A stretch of 64,000 nucleotides of DNA, from positions 50,001,280 through 50,065,279 of the forward strand of contig NC_081552.1 in the NCBI RefSeq assembly GCF_963082655.1, read 5' to 3'. Shown here in pieces: positions 55,890-64,000 of this stretch. Origin of the DNA: Stomoxys calcitrans. Lineage: Eukaryota > Arthropoda > Insecta > Diptera > Muscidae. The notes beneath the pieces were generated by a model. It was not told where the DNA came from and made no database searches. It was given only the letters and a program-made list of their open reading frames with translations. A program made the translations under genes and the position numbers. Each line of letters starts with the position of its first letter. Within the stretch, counting starts at the first letter, position 1.

Positions 55890-56345
55890 CCAAGACTGGT
55901 TAGCCAAGTAGGCATTGAAATGTCAAATCAAGACCCAACAGCTGTATCGATCTATATTGGAGCTAGATCAACATATGGTGCGAACCATACCATAGTCGGC
56001 TAGGATGCAAAAGCGTCTAGCTCTATTTCCTATACCAAATTTCAGCAAAATCGTTAAATAGATGCGCCTTTAATTGGTCCATGGCTTGAAATCAGAGGAT
56101 TGGTATATATTGTAGATATGTATATCTCTATAAAGACCGATGTATTAGGGTCTAGAACTACTTACTTTTTGGTCTATATGAAGTCTATATCAAGGTATGT
56201 ACCGATATGTCACATTCTCGCACTTAATCTGTCTATGATGAAAATAATTATCTGTGCAGTGTTCAGGATTACAATAGACAGACGGACAGACATGGGTAGG
56301 TACGGTTGTTTTAAGTGGGAATCTGGAATCATACTCACATAGAAT
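55890..56345 (-). mobile_element. DINE-like fragment, diverged
   Basis: Reversed units (CAAATTTCAGCAAAATCG, GTATATATTGTAGATATG), a CAATAGACAGACGGACAGACATGG tract near 56270, and no intact termini. Confidence 0.6.
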
Positions 56346-56469
56346 TTTTCGTTCAGGAACAGGAAAAGGAAGACGCCATTTAGTTACTACTATAAAACAA
56401 TTCAGATGGCTTTAAAAAGTTAGGCTTCTCTTCTAGCCAAATACGACAAAGCAGTTGATATCTTCAAGT
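56346..56469. other. Short spacer
   Basis: No feature recognised. Confidence 0.5.
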
Positions 56470-56660
56470 TTAGGTTGGGCCACACAATCTTTCAGCGTGT
56501 GTCGATCATCTGTCATCCGTTGTCCTTTGGGGATTATCTCAAAGAATTTGCTTGTGTGTCGGTAGAGCTACACCCACAGATTCCAGTTCCCTTGGCATGT
56601 GTAAGATAGTTTGCAGTCTTTAAAGCTGGTCTGTTTCATAATTCCTTGGAATTTAACGAT
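56470..56660 (-). pseudogene. LINE RNase H scrap, same family as 25560-25985
   Basis: ACCCACAGATTCCAGTTCCC, TGGCATGTGTAAGATAGTTT and ATAATTCCTTGGAAT parallel the 25660-25745 sequence, which encodes the RNase H C-terminal part. Stops and frame shifts make it non-coding. Confidence 0.6.
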
Positions 56661-58059
56661 TTAAGCTCGAAATCGATTTTGCTAGACAGGAAAATTAACT
56701 TAAAATTCAACATTTTCGAAAATTCAACATTTTCCAACAAAACCCCACGTAGTTCGCGCTTTTAGTAAATGGAATATTCTAACCTACCAAGGAGATAGGT
56801 GCCACCGTGGGTATCTAGTATCTCTCGAAATACGAAAATAAAAGTTTCTGTTTTCGACTGACTTATGCCTACATTACTTTCGTTGTTTATTTTAATATTT
56901 CTGTCCTTTTTCAATGCAAACTTTCCAAAAATTCAACTTCGTATGTGCCAATTGTCCGAGCTATCTTTTGCATGGCTTTCAAATCCCTTAAGTAAAATTA
57001 TATCCCATTAACATTTGTCTGGCACAGCCATTTAAACCACAAATTCTCCCCTGTACACATTCTATGTATTTAACATTAGTCATCGAACTCTGGCATAGAC
57101 AATTATCTGCACCATAATGAAGGAGATTAGAAAAAATCATCTACAATAACTTCCCCTCCATTAATGTCGGCTGCAGTGAGAGATAACACCCGGTTAGATA
57201 AATACAGACACAAAATGAACGAAAGAAGATAAATTTTCCCATTTCTCAACAGACATTGCGAATATTCATAATAATCATACGCATACACCAACTACCCACC
57301 ACCAGCACAGACCGTAACCACTGCTGTCTTATTTCTAACTGCTGCCAACAATAGTAGACTCAACAGCAACAACAAAAGTGAGACGAGGCAACTGAACGCA
57401 CTTTTTAACCTTCAAATGTCTCTTTTTGAGCTTTGTTAACGCTTCGATGATGTGCAGTAGCAGAGATAGGCAGGCGGCAGACTCATCGAGCAAAGCCTTC
57501 AGCATCATAACAGAGAACAGCCATGTCTGGCATGGCTATTAGGGGGTGTCATTATTTGTGTTGTTGCTGCATACATCAGTTGCTGCTACTGCTGCTGCCT
57601 TCCATGCGTAATATGGCTGCAAATCTTTGTTGTGAGTATATTGTGTGTGTGGGAAGAGATGGTATACTTTTGCAAACTTCTTAGAATCTCTTGAAATGAG
57701 ATTTTCTCAATAAAATATTCTCTTGTATAAGTGTGAGTAAGTATGGGGTTTTTCGTTATTGGTGGGTTTATCTCAGTTTTCCGAACTCTTTGGTTATTTA
57801 GCGCTCAGTTTTTATTTCGTAACAATTGCACTCTGCTGCACATTTGGCCAAATCATGCGCCTTTTACTTTGAGCATCTTAACAAGAGTTGGAAGTATTTT
57901 GTTGGCTGTCAACTTGCTGCAGATAAAAACATGTCCGCTTAGCACTTAAAGGGGGAAGTGTTCGAATTCGTTAAAAATTTCAAAACAATGAATTGAAATT
58001 TTCCCAATGAAACTTTGGACCTTTCTACTCTTCTATTACGTACCTCGCTACCTAGGAAG
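56661..58059. other. Unique DNA, no gene seen
   Basis: No recognisable coding exon or known repeat. CAGCAACAAC and TGCTGCTAC triplets at 57340-57600 are common in fly non-coding DNA. Confidence 0.55.
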
Positions 58060-58605
58060 CGTTGAGGATGTTGTCTGGTTCAGCGAGGGCTGAGCTAGTA
58101 CTTGTAAATAACGTGAAGTTGGAGTCCATACATGTCGCTCTGTTGGACATGAGTGTCCCCTCGCTTTTGGTAAATTGGGTTGATACGATGCCGAAAGGCT
58201 AGACTATCAGCGCTTCACTGACAGAGCGCTCGATGAGGAAGATTTTGAACAGGGGAACTCCGCATGGAGGGGTTTTATTTCCTCTATTGTGGCTTCCGGT
58301 TATCAATGGGATTCATAGGTCTTTCGAGTGGGAGAGGGTAAAGGTCGTTTCCTACTCGAATGATGTCCACATCATAGTGGTCGTTTCGTCTTTACTATTG
58401 CTGACCTTGTTCAGAAAGCGTTGAGGAAGCCAACAGGTTGGGCGAGAGCCAACGGGCTTGGTATAAAGCCCAGAAAAACAGAGGTGGTACTTGTCACCAG
58501 GAGGAGAAAGCTGGGTGTTTTAGGACCTGTCCTAGATGGGTGTAGCTGCCGCTCTCTTCGGAGGCCAAGTACTTGGGCCTGAGTGTTGACCAGAAACTAC
58601 ACTGA
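58060..58605 (+). pseudogene. LINE reverse transcriptase fragment
   Basis: In shifting plus frames: ILNRGTPHGGVLFPLLWLPV, VKVVSYSNDVHIIVV (the YADD box reads YSND), then GLGIKPRKTEVVLVT-like and YLGLSVDQKLH-like text to 58600. These are RT motifs in the order palm (GTP.GGVLSPLLW, Y.DD), then VNP.KTE, then YLG. The key Asp doublet is damaged and frames are broken. Confidence 0.75.
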
Positions 58606-59239
58606 TAGAAATAAGTCGTTGCAAATTCATGCACCAATAGTCTCATTATGATACACAGGCGCTGATGAAAATATTGTCAATATTCGGAGGTGATTTTGTG
58701 AACGCGCGTTGTTGTTTCATTCACTGACCGTTGCGAATATCACCCCTACAAAATGTGTATGTATATCCACCTCTTAAAAGTCGTTTGTAAACACACAATC
58801 ATGGGACAGATGGAACACAGGTTCGATTCTCAGCAGAACGCAACAACTTTTTACCTTCTTTAAACAAAAACCTATGCTCTACACGTTGACAGAATGCGAA
58901 CGACTGTGGCAGTTAGGTTCACAAAAACTGTTGTAGATTTATGAACATTTGTGGTTGATCAGATAACACTTGTGGTCAATTTGTCAACTCCTTGCTTAGC
59001 TTTAGATGTAAGGGCTAGAAGGATGGCCGAATTGGTTAAAAGTGCACTGAATTCGCTCTACTTCTGTCGCAGCTCTAATAAAATAAGTTGGATGCTTAGG
59101 CCGGAGTCGATGCACTGGATGTTTATGGCGGCTCTGGACAACTGTGCACTCCGTTAAATGATCGAAAAGTTACCGTGGCGGTGCTGATCTTTGGGGCAAG
59201 GAGAAGTGAAGCGATTTTATGCCTTTGCACCTGTATGTT
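58606..59239. other. Unclassified DNA with tRNA-like words
   Basis: It contains GGTTCGATTCTC (B-box-like) at 58824-58835 and GGATGGCCGAATTGGTTAA (A-box-like) at 59020-59038. They are in the wrong order for one tRNA gene. It may be a composite of SINE pieces. No tRNA cloverleaf can be formed with confidence. Confidence 0.3.
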
Positions 59240-59720
59240 TAAATTGGTTTCAAATTTTTTTATTAAAATAAAAATTTTTTCACAGTATCAACATTTTTAC
59301 AACATCTTTATACAAATAAAATCTGTGCAAAATTTTTATAGAAATTACATTTTGAAAAATTTTAAGAGAAATAAAATTTTGGAAACATTTTTCAAAGAAA
59401 TAAAATCAAAAAAATTTCTTAGTTTCTATCCAAAAATTTCCCTTTTTATTGATGTGCCAATTAGATTTCTATGGTTCTTTATGACTATTTTTTTAAGTCT
59501 TTTAGTTCTATAGAAACTTTTACTAAAATGTGACTTCTGTTGAAGTTTTCTAACATTTTATTACGAGGTTTTAATTAACACTTAAGAACAACAAGTATTC
59601 ATAAATATATATATGAATGTAAGAAAAAAAAATTTTATTTCTATGGAAAATATTGAATTTTTTTCTGAAAGCCGTTGTTTTTAAATCGCCAAAAGTTTCT
59701 ATTTAAAAAAAATCTCAAAG
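59240..59720. repeat. Degenerate AGAAATAAAATTTTG tandem repeats
   Basis: Imperfect 25-30 bp units of ATAGAAATAAAATTTTGGAAA type, as in the Penelope target at 13490-13565 and at 19046-19080. An ORF of 112 codons at 59175-59513 is translation of this AT-rich repeat. Confidence 0.6.
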
Positions 59721-60399
59721 AATGTTTTGCAGAGAAATTCTCGTACGTAACTTTGTCTGGCGTTCTGTTGAAAAATGCACGAAATAGAGTTTAAATTTCC
59801 TGGTTTAAGTTTTAGCCCTACAAGATGTTTCGTTTAGCAAATCTCTTTGTTTCCTACAGTTTGTTTCATACTCAAAAATCTGCAATCTACACTTGATAGA
59901 GGTGATATGGAGATTTTAACTAACCTTTCGGCTCTTTATAAAATTATATTCAGATAATTCTTTGGATTTTGCTGCCAATCAAATCTCATTTTCTTGTTTT
60001 CAGATAAATCATTTCCTAACCATTCTGTATAAACATTATCCTCTCATTTATTTCTCTTTGATTTTCGAAATACTTTCCTCCCAGTTCAAATGTCTGTTTT
60101 TATCTCTAAAAACTTCGCCTAAATGTCTGTGGTCCATTTTTCCTGTTTAGCTTCCCCTCTTTCGTTGTATTGTCTGTTAAGATAAATTGCCTTTTCTAAT
60201 TTCTATGCCTTGTCTGTTAATTTTGTTTAACTTGACGAATATTGTGGTCTTGATTGCAAGAGAGATATATTCAACGAAAGAATTTTTCTTTATAATCATG
60301 TGGGGTGAGCATTAACCTATTGATTAGTTTTTTATGCTCTCTTACACTCGCCTGGTTTTGCCAGTACTATACATTTACCCACAAATTTCTCTTTAAGGT
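59721..60399. other. Unique DNA, no gene seen
   Basis: AT-rich with pyrimidine runs. No motif recognised. Confidence 0.55.
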
Positions 60400-62667
60400 T
60401 TTCTCTCTGTTTTTGCAGCATGTGCGTTGAATTCACTCTCTGTTTATGTTTGCCTGCTTGGTTTGGGGGGTTGTAGTCTATTAACCCACAATCTCAGAGA
60501 TACCCCAAAATCCACTCTCAGTTACCTCAGTGAGGTTTTAGGTTGTTTTTTGCATTTGCCTCGTTGTTGTACAACTACTGTGCGGGAGTTTTGGTGTTTT
60601 GTTTTCTGCTTTATGTGGCATGCTGACTGCTGGCTGCTTGCTGCCTGAAGTTCGTAAACCCCTTCGTGTGTATATTGCGCATGCCTTACTTGTGCAGCCA
60701 CTCTGCACACACACGGAGAGCAATAGTTGGGAGAGAGCGTGAGAGGCATTTCCTTGTGCATGTTGTTCGTCCCTCAGTCTCTGGCCATGGTGTTTTTCTT
60801 TTTGTGCTCTTTTGCGTACGCATCAACGTCAAGATACACAAAAATTCTTTCATGCATTCAGTCTTAAAACGTCGCTCGCTGTTTGTAAATCGTTTGAAAT
60901 ATCCCAAGACCGGCGGCCGTTTATTTGCCGCAAAATTTTCAGTTTTTTTTCTGTTGTCTCACACACATCCAACGATACATTTTTCCGAAAACGCAATCAC
61001 AGTCGTCACCACAAAGCATAAAAATGTAAACGAAAATAAATGTGAAAAATCTAATTTGCTTGGGTGGAAAGCAATTGCAAAGTGTCCATAGAAATTTTAA
61101 ATCCACTAAAGGAAAAATAAAATGATAAAAAGAAAACAATACGACGCGCGTGTAATCAAGCAAGTAAGCCAACGCAGGCATAATCATAACCAACGACAGC
61201 AACAAAACAACCTTGTGTGTGGGGAAATTTAAGTGTGTTAAGGAAACCGTGTAGAAAATTTTAGAAAAATTCCTTTGGAATTTCACTATTACAAGTCAGA
61301 AAAAATACCAAAATATAAAAATCTGAGTTGTTTCTTTTAAATAAAAGTGAAAAGTGATAGTTTTGTTTAAAATCAAGAAAAACGCCCTTTTTCTAAACAA
61401 ATAATAAAAAGTGCATACATCTGAGACCACATATAAAGGAATTGTTTAAACACCTCCCCCCCCCCCCAAAAAAAAAAAAAAAAAAGGCACTTGACCTGCC
61501 TTGGAGGAAGTAGCGCGTAAAACTCCCCCCACAAAAACTACAACCCAGGCCGCCTAGAACGAAAAACGGATTAAAATTACAAAAACCCGTGCCAACAACA
61601 AGAAAATTTTAGCAAAAAGCAGCCAAGGCAGCATAAAACCTTTCCCACTCATTCGAATGTTTTTTGATGGCCACCAACAACAACAATTTTGAGAAGAAGG
61701 AAGCAGCAAAAAGGATATTGCTCCTCACTTTTGATGGCCCTAAGCATTTTGTTTAAATATATTTGAGCATTTTATTGCCTCAGCCAGAGGGCGTCGAACG
61801 TAGGGCCGACAGACCTACAACCAAAGGAATCATCATTCATGAGCTCGCGCGCACACACACACACACACAGCAACAAGGAAACAACAATACAACGGCAAGT
61901 GCCAATGCTGCTTGCTGGACGGGTAGAAGGAATGAAAAAAAGCAAACCAAAATTTGCATTTGAAAAAATTTTGGTTTAAAAGCCCTGTCTGCCAGCCAGC
62001 CCACACATACACTGGCACACAAACGCAGAGAAAGATAAATAAAGAAAAGAGATCCCTAAAAACTACCTCTACCCCGCGCGGCAGTACAAATTTAAAAAAA
62101 AAAGGGAAATTGTAAAAAAACTCCAAAAGACAAAAAAAAACAACGAATACCAAAAGAAAAAGAAAATTTCATAACAAAGAAAAATCAAAGCAAAACCATA
62201 AAAATCTTTAATTTCCCTTCCAACAAAAATCATACAAAAAAATGACCAAACAACAAACGTGAGAGTTATCGGTGTTTTTTCTTAATAGGCATAGCTCCTC
62301 TGAGAATGAGTTGTGTTTGAGTGTGAGTTAAGGTGATGTTTGTAAATGACAACATAACAACAACGAAGATCATTCATTACCTTAAAACATTTGAGGGGTC
62401 TAGAGTAGTAATAATTTTAGCAAAACGCAAACAAAAGCTAAGCGCTCGTTTAGTTCGCTATCCTTTTTCCCCCTCTTCTCTTCTTTCTCCCTGAACATCA
62501 TCTTTTCTGTATTGCATTTGGGGTAGCGGTTTTAATCCGCCCATAAAACCATCAAAATTAAGTTCTCCAAGCAAAATCATCATCATCCGGCATACCGTCA
62601 CGCTGAGAACATCTACGACGGTGGCACCGATACCGACGACGACGAATGTCCTCTAGAATCGTCCACC
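60400..62667 (+). other. Probable promoter and 5' UTR region of the host gene
   Basis: From about 60400 the DNA looks single-copy and is rich in CAACAAC, AAAAC and CACACA runs typical of long fly 5' leaders. Initiator-like TCAGTC occurs at 60775 and 60858. GAGA-like words (GAGAGAGCGTGAGAGG) lie at 60731-60746. A C13/A18 homopolymer pair is at 61448-61484, and (CA)n is near 61852-61868. The exact transcription start and any 5' intron cannot be set from the sequence alone. Short ORFs here lack motifs. Confidence 0.45.
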
Positions 62668-63016
62668 ATGAATCCCTATGAATATGAAACCACCTTGGAT
62701 TGTCGCGACGACACAAGAGCGGTGGGTGGTGGTGGTGGAGGCGGTGGTGGTGGCGGCGGCGGCATACCAGTCGGCTCAATGACCCCACGTCATCCTCATA
62801 GCTCATCATCGGCGACGGCTTCACAACAGAACACCTTGCACCATCAGAATCATCAGAATTTTCAATTGCAACAACAACAGCAGCAGCAACAACAACAACA
62901 AACCGATTCACAATCATCCTATTATGATTATGAATATCAACATTTGCCACATCGGGCAAATGAAACACAACCCCCTTCATCGACATCCACAGCAGCCCGC
63001 ACACATGGTAGACAAG
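62668..63016 (+). CDS. First visible coding exon of an unidentified host gene
   Basis: The ATG at 62668 in a good context (CCACCATGA) opens 116 codons plus one base, ending at AGACAAG/GTGAGT (donor at 63017), so the intron is phase 1. The peptide begins MNPYEYETTLDCRDD, has a 13-Gly run (about residues 20-32), His/Ser/Gln-rich stretches, an 11-Gln run (about 73-83), then a Tyr-rich SSYYDYEYQHLPHR and ends with THGRQ. No enzymatic domain is visible; it looks like a disordered N-terminus of a larger neuronal or regulatory protein, but I do not recognise it. The frame stays open 44 codons upstream of this ATG (see findings). The minus-strand ORF at 62558-63004 is a shadow. Confidence 0.75.
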
Positions 63017-64000
63017 GTGAGTTTTGTTGTTGTTTTTTTTTTTTTGCTAATAAGTAAAGAGAGAGAAAAAAACGTGTGGCTAATTAATCAGGGTAGTGTG
63101 ATATGGTGTAGAAGGTGTTGTTTGTTAGAGAGTTGGGGCCAATGCAAGTATTGGATAGTTGAGAGGGATTAGGCACAATTATGGTGACAATGAAACTGTG
63201 AATGCTGTTGGAAATTGCACGTGTGGTTAAAAACGGATTAAAGTGATAATCTGGAGAATTGATATAGTTGAATATTGATTAATTGGTAAACTTTAGAAAC
63301 TAAAAAAAAAATATTTTCATTATGAGTATTTTGCCCGCTAGTGCCGAAACAAATTTTTTCAATGTTTTCTTTGGTTCACTTGCCTATTGAAGTTCAAATC
63401 ATTGAAGCAAAGAATTAACGATGACCGAGATTTTTGGAGTGGAAATACAGCGATTCTTTGCTGTGTAACTCTACTTCAACCTTCAAATATACTTTGAGAG
63501 AAAAAAGAAGGGAAAAGTAAGGCACAGTTTAATTAAAATTAAAATGTGGCACTTTGGATGATTGGCTTCAGTAACCAATTCAAAAATCAATTTCAACCGA
63601 ACTGAACTTTGAAAACCACTATCATGGATCTTTTGCGAACCTGCGACATGTTATGTGTTTGGTTTATATAACAACCAAAATATTCTTAAAAAGTTTTGAT
63701 ATTTGGAGCTAATATAAAGCTCCAGATTTTTTCGAAATCTGATAAGGAAAAAGCCTAAATTGGGCCACATTAAAAAGTTAAGCACAGATGTTATAGGGAC
63801 TACTATCACGCATTGTTGCAAATATCAAACAAATTGTATTAAAATTACGTCTTCTGTAAGTTATTATAACCAAACCGAAAATTTAGCTCCAAACCAAGCC
63901 TTAAATAAAATCTTAGAAAATTTCTAGGTAAAAGATATCATAATGTAATTTTCATTGGCATATAGTCGATGAATGAAAATCATAAAATTATTTTCTTTGT
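63017..64000 (+). other. Start of a host intron
   Basis: It begins GTGAGT and continues as AT-rich non-coding DNA to the window edge. The acceptor and next exon are outside the window. No repeats are recognised within it. Confidence 0.65.

Noticed and set aside
58796..59060. A tRNA gene
   Set aside because: The A-box-like and B-box-like words are in the wrong order and no cloverleaf can be drawn.
62558..63004. 148-codon minus-strand ORF over the host exon
   Set aside because: It is the antisense of a Gln/Gly-rich exon that has a good start context and a splice donor on the plus strand.

Overview
The window is repeat-dominated nuclear DNA from an insect, most likely a calyptrate (muscid-type) fly. 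This rests on INE-1/DINE-1-like elements with a fly-type layout, a dense mix of fly transposon classes (BEL/Pao, Penelope, Jockey-superfamily and RTE-like LINEs, mariner, Helitron), AT-rich unique DNA and one GT-AG-spliced coding exon rich in Gln and Gly codons. The species is inferred, not proven. There are no bacterial operons, CRISPR arrays, rRNAs or free-standing tRNA genes.

Layout. 1-5095: a BEL/Pao LTR retrotransposon on the minus strand; its gag-pol frame is open from the ATG at 3779 to the left edge, and a candidate LTR lies at 4679-5095. 5484-13160: DINE-like elements, a tRNA-derived SINE and a Helitron. 13565-19045: a Penelope-like cluster made of one full-length copy, a second 5'-truncated tandem copy and an inverted partial copy; the full ORF of 840 codons is intact. 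20047-33489: DINE copies of several subfamilies joined almost end to end, with a second SINE, a second Helitron, MITEs and LINE scraps. 34296-41437: LINE scraps, an AT-rich dispersed repeat split by a DINE insertion, and a Helitron fused to a DINE. 41621-46960: a decayed RNase-H LINE with a 5' fold-back and two dead mariner-type transposases. 48130-50502: an (ATTAA)n array of about 2.4 kb. 50880-55025: an internally deleted LINE interrupted by an oppositely oriented RTE-like LINE. 55030-60400: repeat scraps and unique DNA. 60400-64000: the 5' part of a host gene, with a coding exon at 62668-63016, a GTGAGT donor and the start of an intron.

Only the host exon, the BEL/Pao polyprotein and the Penelope ORF look like intact coding sequence. 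The other transposase and reverse-transcriptase pieces are broken. The most informative structures are the 153-bp repeat unit inside DINE subfamilies A and B, a recurrent Helitron/DINE fusion point, the Penelope tandem-plus-inverted cluster with a hammerhead-like hairpin, and the very long pure ATTAA array. I found no convincing wholly new gene system; the novelty lies mainly in element architecture.
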